Origin: Clostridia bacterium
GTDB lineage: Bacteria; Bacillota; Clostridia; Christensenellales; Borkfalkiaceae
NCBI GenBank assembly: GCA_017621155.1
Contig: JAGATP010000058.1
Location: forward strand, 1-47,061
DNA length: 47,061 bases
Direction of reading: 5' to 3'
In this document: piece by piece, positions 6,902 to 17,200 of the stretch
Numbering within the stretch: the first letter of the stretch is position 1
Layout of the letters: every line of letters starts with the position of its first letter
Program-made: the position numbers and the translations under genes
Notes under the pieces: generated by a model
The model's database searches: none
The model's input: the letters and a program-made list of their open reading frames with translations, nothing else
What the model was told of the DNA's origin: nothing

Positions 6902-8134
6902 CTAAGCGGTTTTTTTGATGAGTCGAGGCTTCGAATTGCCGACGACGCAGTCCTTGGTGATGACTACCTCTTCGATGTCCTTATCGGAGGGAATGTCGTA
7001 CATGATGTCCGTCATCATGCCCTCGATGATCGTTCTTAGGCCCCTCGCGCCCGTCTTTAAGCGAATTGCCGTCCTTGCAATCTCCCGCACCGCCTCGTCC
7101 TCGACGGTGAGGCGGACGCCGTCCAAGCCGATGAGCTTTTCATACTGCTTGATGATGGCGTTTTTGGGGGTCGTCAAGATATTGACGAGTGCGCTCTCGT
7201 CGAGCGGGCTTAAGGATACGACGATGGGAAGTCTGCCGACAAATTCGGGAATGAGCCCGAACTTGGTGAGATCCTGCGGCTTTACGTCCTCCAGAAGAGA
7301 ATAATCCACGGCGTCGTCCGAGGTCTTGACCGACCCGCCGAAGCCGAGCGTGGAATCGTCCTTTCTCGAAGCGACGATCCGATCGAGTCCTACGAAAGCC
7401 CCTCCGCAAATAAAGAGGATGTTCGTGGTATCGATGCGGAGCATCTCCTGCTGGGGGTGTTTTCTTCCGCCCTGCGGAGGGACGGAGGCAACCGTGCTTT
7501 CGATGATCTTTAAGAGCGCCTGCTGGACGCCCTCGCCCGACACGTCGCGCGTGATGGAGACGTTTTCGCCCTTTCTCGCGATTTTATCGATTTCATCGAT
7601 GTAGATGATTCCCCTCTGCGCCTTTTCGATGTCGTAATCGGCGTTCTGAATGAGCTTCAAGAGGATGTTTTCGACGTCCTCGCCGACGTAGCCCGCCTCG
7701 GTGAGGGTGGTGGCGTCCGAGGTCGCAAACGGCACGTTGAGAATGCGCGCAAGCGTCCTCGCGAGCAGCGTTTTGCCCGAACCCGTCGGGCCGAGCAGGA
7801 GGACGTTGCTCTTCTCGATTTCCACTTCTTCGAGCCCGTTTTTCTCCTTGGTCGTCTTCGCTCCGATGCGCTTATAGTGATTGTAAACGGCGACGGAAAG
7901 CACCTTCTTGGCGCGATCCTGCCCCACCACGTATTTGTCGAGCTCTTCCTTGATCTCGGCGGGCGTCTTTAAGCGGAACGACCCTTCCGTCACCCCGTCG
8001 TTTTCGTGAATTTGCTCGTATGCGATGTCGATGCAGTCCGCACAGATAAAAAGTCCGTTCGGCCCTGCAAGCAAATCTTTCGTGGAATCCTTTTCTTCTC
8101 CGCAAAAGGAACAGGTGTGTCTGTACTCTCTCAT
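6902..8134 (-). CDS. clpX: ATP-dependent Clp protease ATP-binding subunit ClpX
   Basis: A 410-residue AAA+ unfoldase that recognises tagged substrates and threads them into ClpP. The N-terminal zinc-binding domain has CSFCG and CADC (residues 9-36). The AAA+ domain has Walker A GPTGSGKT near 115, Walker [11 protein letters not shown], the pore-loop GYVGED segment and a sensor 2 GARGLR near the C-terminus. An IGF-type loop for docking to ClpP is represented by LGFGGS. It is the last gene of tig-clpP-clpX, three bases after clpP. Length is normal for the family. Confidence 0.98.
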   Translation of the reverse strand: MREYRHTCSFCGEEKDSTKDLLAGPNGLFICADCIDIAYEQIHENDGVTEGSFRLKTPAEIKEELDKYVVGQDRAKKVLSVAVYNHYKRIGAKTTKEKNGLEEVEIEKSNVLLLGPTGSGKTLLARTLARILNVPFATSDATTLTEAGYVGEDVENILLKLIQNADYDIEKAQRGIIYIDEIDKIARKGENVSITRDVSGEGVQQALLKIIESTVASVPPQGGRKHPQQEMLRIDTTNILFICGGAFVGLDRIVASRKDDSTLGFGGSVKTSDDAVDYSLLEDVKPQDLTKFGLIPEFVGRLPIVVSLSPLDESALVNILTTPKNAIIKQYEKLIGLDGVRLTVEDEAVREIARTAIRLKTGARGLRTIIEGMMTDIMYDIPSDKDIEEVVITKDCVVGNSKPRLIKKTA

Positions 8135-8137
8135 AGG

Positions 8138-8728
8138 TTATCTCTTATCATAAACTCTGTCGATGAGTCCGTAAGCCAAAGCTTCCTTCGCGGAGAGATA
8201 GTTGTCTCTGTCCGTATCCCGCTCGATCTCGGAAAGCGTTCTTCCCGTATTTTCGGCGAGAATCTGATTGAGCTTTTGCTTCGTCTTCATGATGTGGTCT
8301 GCGACGATCTTGATATCGCTCGCCTGACCCTGCGCGCCGCCCAAGGGCTGATGAATCATCACCTCGCTGTTGGGGAGCGCATAGCGCTTGCCCTTCGCTC
8401 CGCTCGACAGGATGACTGCCGCCATCGACGCCGCCATGCCGATGCAATTGGTCGCAACGGGGCATTTGATGTAGTTCATCGTATCGTAAATGGCGAGTCC
8501 TGCCGTGACCGAGCCGCCGGGGCTGTTGATATAAAGGTTGATGTCCTTCGTGGAATCCTTGCCTTCGAGGTAAATCAGCTGCGCGACGATGGTGTTTGCC
8601 ATGGCGTCGTCGATCTCTCCCGTGAGGAAGATGATCCGATCGTCCAATAGACGGGAATACAAGTCATAGCTTCTCTCCCCGTTCGAAGTGCGCTCCACGA
8701 CGTAAGGAATCAAGACGTTCTTTTCCAT
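8138..8728 (-). CDS. clpP: ATP-dependent Clp protease proteolytic subunit ClpP
   Basis: A 196-residue serine protease that forms tetradecamers and partners ClpX. The catalytic serine lies in GMAASMAA (near residue 98), the histidine in MIHQPLGG, and the aspartate in the later IERDTDRD segment. The start chosen is the ATG at 8728 ([14 protein letters not shown]), preceded by AAGGAGG. An upstream in-frame ATG at 8782 would add 18 residues across an intercistronic hairpin and is rejected. Confidence 0.98.
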   Translation of the reverse strand: MEKNVLIPYVVERTSNGERSYDLYSRLLDDRIIFLTGEIDDAMANTIVAQLIYLEGKDSTKDINLYINSPGGSVTAGLAIYDTMNYIKCPVATNCIGMAASMAAVILSSGAKGKRYALPNSEVMIHQPLGGAQGQASDIKIVADHIMKTKQKLNQILAENTGRTLSEIERDTDRDNYLSAKEALAYGLIDRVYDKR

Positions 8729-8748
8729 TAATGCCTCCTTAAAAATGA

Positions 8749-8771
8749 GGGAGCGGCGTAAATCCGCTCCC
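8749..8771. terminator. Intercistronic hairpin between tig and clpP
   Basis: GGGAGCGG (8749-8756) pairs with CCGCTCCC (8764-8771). On the minus strand the stem is followed by TCATTTTT, so it is a leaky terminator or mRNA-stability hairpin that could raise tig over clpPX. On the plus strand it is followed by TTTT. Confidence 0.55.
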
Positions 8772-8794
8772 TTTTCAAACAAGTGTTTCGTGCC

Positions 8795-10090
8795 TTACTC
8801 TGTCACCATCTCGTTGTTGTCGATGAGGAACCGGAAGAGCTTCGTTACCATAATGTCACTTGCGATGTACTCGAACTGCTTGGGATCCATGCCCTTTCTG
8901 TACTCTTCCACGCTCTTTTCAACGCTCTCCGCCTGCGCGGCGACTCTTTCGTCGATTTCTTCCTGCGTGGCGACGATGCCCTCTTCCTTGATGATCTTTT
9001 CGACGATGAGCTGATCGATGACGTTCTTCTTCGCCTGCTCTCTGAACTCGTCGCGGAAGGATTCCATGGATTTATTCAGGAAGGTGAGGTAGTCTTCGAG
9101 CTTGACGCCCTGATACATGAGTCTGTATTCGGCGTTCTGCACGAGTCCGTCGATCTGCTTTTCCACCATAGCGTCGGGAACTTCAACTTCTACGGTTTCG
9201 GCAATCGCGTTGACGATGGAATTTTCCGTCTCGTCCATGCCCCTCTTTTCCGCCTGCTTTTGCAGTCTGTCGAGGGTCTTTGCCTTGTACTCGTCGATGG
9301 TCTCGCAGCCTGCCGCTTCCTTGACGAATTCGTCCGTCACTTCGGGAAGCTCTTTTCCCTGAATCTTGTGGAGGTGAATCGCAAAGGTTGCTTCCTTGCC
9401 CTTGAGCGCTTCCGCCTGATAGGTTTCGGGGAAGGTGACTTTGATGTCCCTGTCCTCGCCGATCGCCATGCCGACGACCTGATCCTCGAAGCCCGGAATA
9501 AATGCGCCGCTGCCGAGCTCGAGCTCATAGTCCTCCGCCGTGCCGCCGTCAAACTTCTCGCCGTCTACGCTTCCGGAGAAGTCGATGGTGACGGTATCGG
9601 TCAACTTGCAGGGTCTGTCGGTGACTTCGATCTTGCGGGCGTTTCTCTCCTGCAATTTGGTCAATTCGACGGCGACGTCCGCGTCGCTTACAGTATATTC
9701 GTATTTGCGAATTTTCATACCCTTGTAAGAACCGATTTTGATGTCGGGCTTAACGGGAACGATTGCCGTGATGGTCACGCCTTCGTCCGAGAGCTTTTCC
9801 ACCGAGGGGGTCGGATCGCCGACTGCGGTGAAGTTCGACTGTTCGGATTCGATGACGCCGCCGTAATTCTCACTGAAGAGAATATTGAGGGCGTCGTCGT
9901 AAAAAATGCCCTTGCCGTAATACATTTCGAGGACGTGCTTGGGAACTTTTCCCTTTCTGAACCCGTTGACCGCGTACTTGCTCTTATTCTGCAAATACGC
10001 CTTGTTGATGGCTTCCGCCCATTCCGTTCCGTCGAATTCGATGGTGAGTTTGACGGTGCTCTTTTCAGCAGTTTCTACCGCATGCTTCAT
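8795..10090 (-). CDS. tig: Trigger factor, ribosome-associated chaperone
   Basis: A 431-residue chaperone that binds at the ribosome exit tunnel. The N-terminal ribosome-binding domain has the GFRKGKVP signature near residue 44. The FKBP-type prolyl isomerase domain (about 150-240) has DTVTIDFSGSVDGEKFDGG. A long helical C-terminal domain follows. AGGAGA precedes the start. It is first in tig-clpP-clpX, a common arrangement that links folding to degradation. Confidence 0.97.
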   Translation of the reverse strand: MKHAVETAEKSTVKLTIEFDGTEWAEAINKAYLQNKSKYAVNGFRKGKVPKHVLEMYYGKGIFYDDALNILFSENYGGVIESEQSNFTAVGDPTPSVEKLSDEGVTITAIVPVKPDIKIGSYKGMKIRKYEYTVSDADVAVELTKLQERNARKIEVTDRPCKLTDTVTIDFSGSVDGEKFDGGTAEDYELELGSGAFIPGFEDQVVGMAIGEDRDIKVTFPETYQAEALKGKEATFAIHLHKIQGKELPEVTDEFVKEAAGCETIDEYKAKTLDRLQKQAEKRGMDETENSIVNAIAETVEVEVPDAMVEKQIDGLVQNAEYRLMYQGVKLEDYLTFLNKSMESFRDEFREQAKKNVIDQLIVEKIIKEEGIVATQEEIDERVAAQAESVEKSVEEYRKGMDPKQFEYIASDIMVTKLFRFLIDNNEMVTE

Positions 10091-10144
10091 AACTGTTTAT
10101 CTCCTGTTTTTGCTGATACTGAAATATTATCTCAATGCAGAAAC

Positions 10145-10173
10145 ATTTTACCACAAGTTTTGATTTTTGAAAA
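10145..10173 (-). promoter_or_regulatory. Probable tig promoter
   Basis: Minus strand TTTTCA (10173-10168), a 17-bp spacer and TAAAAT (10150-10145). It is divergent from and adjacent to the rqcH promoter. No CtsR-type GGTCAAA repeat is seen. Confidence 0.55.
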
Positions 10174-10182
10174 GCGTTTTTG

Positions 10183-10211
10183 TTTACAAATCCTCAAAAA
10201 TCAATTATAAT
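10183..10211 (+). promoter_or_regulatory. Promoter of rqcH
   Basis: TTTACA (10183-10188), a 17-bp spacer and TATAAT (10206-10211). The predicted leader is about 18 nt. Confidence 0.7.
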
Positions 10212-10235
10212 TTAGAAAAAACAACGAGGTACCCC

Positions 10236-11894
10236 ATGCCGCAAGACGCATTTACGCTCAAAAGGGTGGTTTCCGAACTGAGAGAAACGCTCGTAGGCGC
10301 CAAGATCACAAAAATCGTACAATCGGACAAGGATTCCGTTCTCTTCTATTTATACACACAAAAAGGGACTTTCAAACTCATTTGTTCCACAAATGCGTCA
10401 AATGCCCGCGTCTGTTTTACGAGGGCGGAATATCCCGCGCCCGCAGTCGCGCCGAACTTTTGCATGCTCCTGAGAAAATACGTGACAGGCGCCACTGTGA
10501 CGGCATTTGAACAGATCGGCTTTGAGCGGGTGCTCGCCCTCTCCCTGCACTGCGTTTCGGATTTTTCGGAATCCGAACGCGTCCTTTACATCGAGATCAT
10601 GGGCAAGTACTCCAACCTGATTTTAACGGAAAACAACGTCATTTTGGGAGCGCTCAAGATGACCGCCTTAGAGGAAAACTACAAGCGCGTGCTCTTTGCG
10701 GGCGTGCCCTACACTCTCCCCGCCCCGCAGGATAAAATCAATCCCCTTTCGGACGAGCTTCCCTCTCTTCTCTCTTCCTTTTTGGGGGGCGATCTCGGAG
10801 AATTTCTCTTTTTAAACGTATCGGGACTTGCCCGACCCACGGCGCAGATGATCGCCGAAAGCTATGCGGGGGGAGACCTCGCAAAGCACGTGCGAAGCTT
10901 CCTCTTCGAGGGCAAAACAGAGCCATACCTTCTCTATCGGAACGGGAAGCCCGCGGACTTCTTCGCAAGAGCCGTGCCGGGGGCGATCCCTTGCGCCTCT
11001 CTGTCCGAAGCGCAGGATGTTCTCTACACCGCAAAGGAGAGCGCCAAGGCGTTTGAGGACAAAAAGAGAAAGCTCTCCTCCACGGTGAGAAATCACAAGA
11101 AAAAGGAAGAAAAAAAGCTCGCCCTTCTCATCGATCGGCTGCGCGAGTGCGACGATTCCGACCGCAATCAAAAGTTCGGCGAACTCATTACCGCCAATTT
11201 ATACCGCATCCAAAAGGGCATGAAGGAATGCACCGTGACGGACTATTACGACGAGCGCTGTCCCGAGCTCAAAATTCCCCTCGACGAGACGCTCTCTCCT
11301 TCGCAGAACGCCCAGAAGTACTTCAAGCGATACAACAAGCAGAAGCGCACCGTGCAGGCGGTGACGCCCCAAAAAGAACAGACCGAGCGCGATCTCGCCT
11401 ATACCGAGAGCGTGCTTTCCGCCATCGAACGAGCGGAGAGTAAAATCGATCTGACCGAAATCGAGGAAGAGCTCATCGATCTCGGGCTCCTCAAATTTCA
11501 GGGGAAGAAGCGAAAGGAAGTGCTTACTCCCTTCCGCACCTATGAAATCGAGGGCTTCCGCGTACTTGCGGGCAGGAACAACAAGCAAAACGACAGGCTG
11601 TTAAAGCTCGCACGGGCGGGTGATGTTTGGCTGCACACCCAGAAATACCACTCCTCTCACGTCGTGATCTTGCCCGAAGGGAGAGAAATCCCCCCTTCCG
11701 TCCTGCTCGCCGCGGCGGAGATCTGCGCCCGCTATTCGGACGGAAACAAAGGGGGCAAAGTCGCCGTCGATTACTGCGACAGGCGTTTCGTGAAGAAGCC
11801 CCCCAAGTCCCCTTTGGGCTTCGTCGTCTACACGGACTATGCGACTCTCCTCGTCGAACCGAACCCCCACGCCGACTGCGAAAAAAATGGGTAA
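10236..11894 (+). CDS. rqcH: NFACT-family ribosome quality control protein RqcH
   Basis: A 552-residue NFACT protein (the old Fibronectin-binding A label). In Bacillus subtilis RqcH binds stalled 50S-peptidyl-tRNA complexes and adds alanine tails that mark products for ClpXP. The NFACT-N domain starts MPQDAFTLKRVVSEL; a coiled-coil region rich in Lys/Glu spans about 270-420; the C-terminal NFACT-R domain has GDVWLHTQKYHSSHVVI. The start at 10236 has GAGG upstream; reading from 10167 would cross the promoter and is rejected. It is divergent from tig-clpPX, a suggestive neighbourhood for protein quality control. Confidence 0.93.
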   Translation: MPQDAFTLKRVVSELRETLVGAKITKIVQSDKDSVLFYLYTQKGTFKLICSTNASNARVCFTRAEYPAPAVAPNFCMLLRKYVTGATVTAFEQIGFERVLALSLHCVSDFSESERVLYIEIMGKYSNLILTENNVILGALKMTALEENYKRVLFAGVPYTLPAPQDKINPLSDELPSLLSSFLGGDLGEFLFLNVSGLARPTAQMIAESYAGGDLAKHVRSFLFEGKTEPYLLYRNGKPADFFARAVPGAIPCASLSEAQDVLYTAKESAKAFEDKKRKLSSTVRNHKKKEEKKLALLIDRLRECDDSDRNQKFGELITANLYRIQKGMKECTVTDYYDERCPELKIPLDETLSPSQNAQKYFKRYNKQKRTVQAVTPQKEQTERDLAYTESVLSAIERAESKIDLTEIEEELIDLGLLKFQGKKRKEVLTPFRTYEIEGFRVLAGRNNKQNDRLLKLARAGDVWLHTQKYHSSHVVILPEGREIPPSVLLAAAEICARYSDGNKGGKVAVDYCDRRFVKKPPKSPLGFVVYTDYATLLVEPNPHADCEKNG

Positions 11895-11974
11895 ACTTCC
11901 CCTTGCGCGCACCGCATTTTTCGGTAAAGAAAGTCGGGAAAACGACCGATTATGCCAAAAAAGGGGAAATTGTA

Positions 11975-12003
11975 TTGATCTTTCGAAGATTCTATGTTAT
12001 AAT
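11975..12003 (+). promoter_or_regulatory. Promoter of the LytTR two-component operon
   Basis: TTGATC (11975-11980), a 17-bp spacer and TATAAT (11998-12003). No TTGGGATTTT repeat occurs here, so autoregulation through that motif is not indicated. Confidence 0.7.
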
Positions 12004-12027
12004 CACGAAAACAAGAAGAGGGGAATT

Positions 12028-12732
12028 ATGATTCGGATTGCAATTGTTGAAGATGAAGAGACCGAGCGAAAACGCCTTGAAGCGGCGTTTCGGAAGTATA
12101 CGGAAGAGAGCGGAGCGCAATTTACCCTCTATTGTTTTGAGGACGCCGTTTCCTTCCTAGACCATTACGAGAGCATCTACGATATCGTATTCATGGATAT
12201 CCTTCTTCCGAAATTAAACGGCATGGATGCGGCGCAAAAATTAAGGGAAATCGATGCGAACGTCCTTCTCCTGTTCGTGACCAATATGGCAAATTACGCG
12301 GTCAGAGGCTATGAAGTCTCGGCAATCGACTTCATCGTAAAGCCCATTCGCTATCAGTCCTTTCGTTCCAAGATGGATCGCATCGTGGACATCGTCCGAC
12401 ACCGCTCCAAGGAAATCATGATTACGTTCGACGATTCGAGAAAAGTGCTCCCCATCTCCTCCATCTATTACGTGGAGGTAGACGGGCACACGCTCATCTA
12501 TCATACCGAACAGGGGAATTACCATTCGAGAAATTCCCTCAAAAACGCGGAGGAAGAATTGAGCGGAGGCGCGTTCGTGCGCTGTAATGTGTGCTATCTG
12601 GTCAATCTGTCCTTCGTCACGTCCGTGCAGGGCGACGACGTAGAAGTCGGCGGCAGCAAGCTCAAAATCAGCCGTGCACGGAAAAAAGAGTTCCTGACGG
12701 CGCTTGCAAATCATTTCGGGCGGAGCAAATAA
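12028..12732 (+). CDS. LytTR-family response regulator
   Basis: A 234-residue AgrA/VirR-type regulator. The receiver domain (1-120) has the acidic pocket VEDEE, phospho-acceptor Asp57 in VFMDILLP, and the conserved Lys in IVKPI. The LytTR DNA-binding domain (about 135-232) has YYVEVDGHTLIYHT and FVRCNVCYLVNL. LytTR proteins bind pairs of short direct repeats about two helical turns apart. The ATG at 12028 has a GAGGGG ribosome site; an upstream extension from 11839 crosses the promoter. Its stop TAA overlaps the kinase ATG by one base. Candidate targets in the window are the 21-bp-spaced arrays at 6347 and 18667. Confidence 0.93.
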   Translation: MIRIAIVEDEETERKRLEAAFRKYTEESGAQFTLYCFEDAVSFLDHYESIYDIVFMDILLPKLNGMDAAQKLREIDANVLLLFVTNMANYAVRGYEVSAIDFIVKPIRYQSFRSKMDRIVDIVRHRSKEIMITFDDSRKVLPISSIYYVEVDGHTLIYHTEQGNYHSRNSLKNAEEELSGGAFVRCNVCYLVNLSFVTSVQGDDVEVGGSKLKISRARKKEFLTALANHFGRSK

Positions 12733-14063
12733 TGTACGACATCACTTCACAGTTTTTTTGGTACAAGCTTCTCTTCGTCATCGAACTGATTATTTCGGAA
12801 AGCTTTTTTTCCTTCGGGTTAAAGCGCAAAGCGCATTTTGTCGGTCGATACGTCGGTTCGTGTATTTTTCTGCTTTTGCTTGCACTCGTCATTCCGCAGT
12901 TTGATGGCAACGCCATTTCGATGGCTTTCTTTTTTATCGGGTTTTTCTTGCTATCCGTCTTATTGATGATGTTTTGCCTGAAGGAAAACTGGTGGAACGT
13001 CATCTTCTGCGCGATTGCCGCTTACTCGACGAGGCACATGGCATACACTCTCTTCGTTTCGCTGAACGATCTGGTCTTCTACGTGCTCGGGCTGATGACG
13101 GGCATATCCGCCGGGTTCGATCCCTACGGTGCGCCGCTTTTGGAAATTCTAAGCTCCTATTCTCTCATCACCCTCCTTTTGTATGCGCTGTCGTACTTTC
13201 TGATCTTTTGGGGGGCATGGCACATCTATCTCGCTCGCCTGTATACGCAGGAAGATTTAAAGATCAATTCCGTGATTCTCGTCTTTCTCGCAGGTACGAT
13301 ACTTCTCATCGACATCGTCTTGAGCTTCGTCACGGAATACAACGAGGCGATCGATCCCGTTTCTATCGTCGTCGAACGACTTTATAATTTCCTCTCTTGT
13401 TTCCTTGCGCTGGGGCTGCTCTTTAGCCAACTCGAAAAGAAAAACCTCGGAACAAAGCTCGATACCGTCGAACAGATGCTTTACGAGCAGGCAAAACAGT
13501 ACGAGATGACGAAAAAGACGATCGACATCATCAATATCAAGTGTCACGATCTCAAACATCAAATCCATCAGTACCGCGAAAAGAACAACGCTGACGAATT
13601 TGAAGAAATCGAAAACGCCGTCGATATTTACGCCTCCGTCGTCAAGACGGGAAACGAAGCGCTCGACGTCATTTTGACGGAAAAGAGCCTGTACTGCGAG
13701 AAGAACAAAATATCGCTCACAAGCATTGCGGACGGCGAGGCGCTCTCTTTTCTCCGCTCTTCCGATCTTTATTCACTCTTCGGCAATGCGCTCGACAACG
13801 CGATCGAGGCAGTGGAAAAGCTCCCCGCCGAGCAGCGGAACATCTCCCTTTCCGTCAAGAAATTCGGAAAGATCGTCGCCGTTCGGGTGGAAAATCCGTA
13901 CGATGGCGTACTCCTTCCGAACGCCGAAACGCGGAAGCAGGAGAAGGATTGGCACGGCTTCGGCATTTTAAGCATTCAGACCATTACCGAAAAATACGGC
14001 GGTACTCTTTCCATCGAAACGGAGCGGAACATGTTCCGATTGAATCTTCTATTTTTTGTCTGA
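12732..14063 (+). CDS. AgrC-like GHKL sensor histidine kinase
   Basis: A 443-residue membrane kinase of the HPK10 type. About six membrane segments fill residues 1-235, as in AgrC or ComD peptide-pheromone receptors. A coiled linker leads to phospho-acceptor His272 in CHDLKHQI, then the N box NALDNAIEAVE and the G box GFGILSIQTITEKYGG. The ATG overlaps the regulator stop, so expression is coupled. No pheromone precursor or AgrB-like processing gene is adjacent, so the signal may come from elsewhere or not be a peptide. Confidence 0.92.
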   Translation: MYDITSQFFWYKLLFVIELIISESFFSFGLKRKAHFVGRYVGSCIFLLLLALVIPQFDGNAISMAFFFIGFFLLSVLLMMFCLKENWWNVIFCAIAAYSTRHMAYTLFVSLNDLVFYVLGLMTGISAGFDPYGAPLLEILSSYSLITLLLYALSYFLIFWGAWHIYLARLYTQEDLKINSVILVFLAGTILLIDIVLSFVTEYNEAIDPVSIVVERLYNFLSCFLALGLLFSQLEKKNLGTKLDTVEQMLYEQAKQYEMTKKTIDIINIKCHDLKHQIHQYREKNNADEFEEIENAVDIYASVVKTGNEALDVILTEKSLYCEKNKISLTSIADGEALSFLRSSDLYSLFGNALDNAIEAVEKLPAEQRNISLSVKKFGKIVAVRVENPYDGVLLPNAETRKQEKDWHGFGILSIQTITEKYGGTLSIETERNMFRLNLLFFV

Positions 14064-14072
14064 TACCGATCA

Positions 14073-14104
14073 GGGCGCAATTTTAACCGATTGTGCCCTT
14101 TTTT
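14073..14104 (+). terminator. Terminator of the LytTR operon
   Basis: GGGCGCAAT (14073-14081) pairs with ATTGTGCCC (14090-14098), with one G-U pair, followed by six T. It separates the two-component operon from the GH3 gene. Confidence 0.9.
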
Positions 14105-14156
14105 GCGTTTAAAAATACAGAGAACGGCCCTAAAACGACTGACTCTGCGGAGCATC

Positions 14157-14185
14157 TTGTTTTTTGTCCCTTGCTCTGTTACAAT
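14157..14185 (+). promoter_or_regulatory. Promoter of the GH3 glucosidase gene
   Basis: TTGTTT (14157-14162), a 17-bp spacer and TACAAT (14180-14185). The weak -35 would allow activation. No TTGGGATTTT array is present upstream. Confidence 0.55.
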
Positions 14186-14231
14186 GCGATTGCTCGAACA
14201 ATTTCGAAGCAAAAAATATGGAGGAAACATT

Positions 14232-17200
14232 ATGAAAAAGAAGATGAGCAATCGGAAATTCAGGGCAATCACGATTCCCATCGTGGCAGTCGCGTTCACG
14301 CTCTGTCAGGTTGCGACGATCGGCATGACGTCCTTTTCCGTCGCCATGGACGACTATCTCGGTAAGGGTGAAATGAACATCGTCCAAGCGGAAGGGAGAG
14401 AGGATTGGGATACCGATTACTACAAAAACCCCTACAAGAACAACGAGGAATCCAAGGCGGCTTCGTATGAAGTGGCGCAAAAAGTGCAGGAGGAAGGAAG
14501 CGTTCTCTTAAAGAACAACGGCGTACTTCCCCTTCAGAAGGACAGCGAAGTCACCCCCTTCGGATACAGATACCTCGAGCCAATTTTCGGTCAGGTTTCT
14601 TCGAGCGGTTCGGCAAAGTGGACGATTTCCCCCACCATGCCGGAAGAGGGCTTGAAAAAAGTCCTCAAAATCAACACTTCCGCCATCGATCGCATGAAGA
14701 GCGCAGGAAAACCCGAAGCGCTGACCGAAGCGCCCGGAACGCTCTCCGCAGGCGCGTTGAACGATCTGATGGGCGGCGACAGCAAGATCTACGAATACGA
14801 TCCTTCGATCTATCAGGGTATCGGGAATTTATCTTCCACGACGGCAATCGTCATGATCGCACGCGCGGGACAGGAAGGCTCGGATAAGAAGTACGACGGC
14901 TATACGGACGGAACGGCGCATTATCTCGATCTCACGACCAAAGAAAAGGAGACGATCGCCTTTGCAAAGAAAAACTGCAAGAACGTCGTCGTTGTCGTCG
15001 CCTCTTCCGCGGCGATGGATCTTGACGCGATTATGCAGGGCGAATATGAGGCAGACGCGATCTTACAGGTCGGACACGTCGGAGAAAAGGGCTATGCCGC
15101 ACTCGGAGACCTCCTCGTCGGCAACGTGAATCCCTCCGGAAGAACGGTGGATATTTGGGCGTCCGACTTCACGAAAGACCCCACCTATCAGAACTTCGGC
15201 GAAATGACTTATACGAATGCGCAATTCACCGCACACGCATACGGCACTCCCTCTTCCGATAACGGAGACGGCACGTTCAATCGCTACTTCTATGAATATC
15301 AGGAAGACGTCTATATGGGGTATCGCTACTACGAGACCGCGGAAGTGATGGATACTTCCTTCGTCTACGGCGAGCTTGACGGCAAGGGCGCGATCAAAAG
15401 GGCAGGCGCGGTGAATTACCCCTTCGGTTACGGACTTTCCTACACCACCTTCGAACAGAAAGTAACTTCCTTCCACGAAAACGGAGATAAGATCGAAGTG
15501 TCCGTTTCCGTCACGAATACGGGAAAGGCTGCGGGCAAGGAAGTCGTTCAGCTCTATTATAGCGCACCTTACACCGATTTCGACGTTCAGAACAAGATCG
15601 AAAAGCCCGTCGTCAACCTCGTTGCGTTCGAAAAAACGGGCGAATTGAAGCCCGGTGCGAGCGAGACGGTCGTCCTTTCCTTCCTGAAAGAGGATATGGC
15701 TTCCTATTGCTACACGCACGACAACGGAGACGGAACGAAGGGCTGTTACGTCCTCGAAGAGGGCGACTATGAAATCAGCCTTCGCAAGAACAGCCACGAG
15801 GTCATCGACACGAAGACGACCACAATCCGCGCAACCGAATGGTTCACGAACGAAAATCCCCGTCAGAGCGAAAAGGACGGTCAGTCTGCCATGGATAACG
15901 AAGGCAACCTTCTCAATTATCCCGCAAGCGGAGCAAACGATTCCTTCGTCGCCGCTACCAACCGCTTTGAAGAATGCAACGAATACATGAATACGGAATC
16001 GTCGATTTTGAGCCGGGCGAATTGGACGGGGACGTTCCCCAAGATGCCCGAAGGCAGAGTCAAGACGCTCTCTCAAAAGACGGTGGAACTCTTCGGCATT
16101 GAAGAGACGTTCGATCCCTATACGGACAGCAAGCTCGGAAACGTGGAGGGAAGCCTCGTCTATACGAACGAAACGAGACCCGTCGTAAAGAGCGGTTTGA
16201 CGCTCACCGATATGCGCGGCGTGGACTATCACGACGACGTTTGGGACGACTTCCTCGATCAGATAGACTATAAGGACGAAACGACGCTCGGTCAGATCAT
16301 CGCATTGATGGGCGGCGCAAACTACGCGACGACGAAGGTGGACGCGCTCGGCCTTCCCGATACGAAACAGGCGGACGGCGCGAACGGAATCAAGGCAGTC
16401 AAGACGGATGAAGGCATGGAGCTTTCCGCAACTTACGGTTATGCGCCCTTGATGGCTTCCACCTGGAACAAGGATTTGATGTACGAAGTCGGCAACATGT
16501 TCGGCAAGGAAGCGTTAAAGTGCGGCATCTCCGGCTGGTATTCTCCCGCAATCAACCTTCATCGTTCTCCGTTCAGCGGAAGAGTCTTCGAGTACTATTC
16601 CGAAGATCCCCTGCTGACCGGTAAGCTTGCAAGCGCCGTCGTAAGCGGTGCGGGCGATGCGGGTATGTATTGCTACATCAAGCACTTTGCCGTCAACGAT
16701 CAGGAAACCAACCGCGAATTCTTCGCGCATACGTGGGCAACCGAACAGGCGATGAGAGAGCTCTACTTCAAAGCCTTCGAAATTCCCTTCAAGGAGGCGA
16801 GAATGACGATCAATTACGTCTCCGACGAACAGGGAACGGTTTCTCAGAAGACGATGAAAGCGGCGACGGCGGTTATGGCGTCTCAGAACGACATCGGGCC
16901 TACGATCGCTCATGCAAACTATTCCCTTCTTACTTCCCTTCTCAGAGATGAATGGGGCTTCAACGGAATCGTTCATACGGATATGTACGTATGGATGGGA
17001 GAGAAATCGATGTACGATCTCACCTTCCGCGCGGGAAGCGATACATTCCTGACCTATTCCTTCTTCGCGGGAATCGTCGACAGCGAATCCCCCACTTATC
17101 AGGCAGTTGTAAGGCGCGCCCTTCACGATATTTGCTACACGGTGGCAAATTCCGCGATGATGAACGGCTCTGCACCCGGTGCGATTATCACCTATTCGAT

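Noticed and set aside
15063..16232. Long minus-strand frame opposite the GH3 gene
   Set aside because: It has no recognisable domain and mirrors codon bias of the sense strand.
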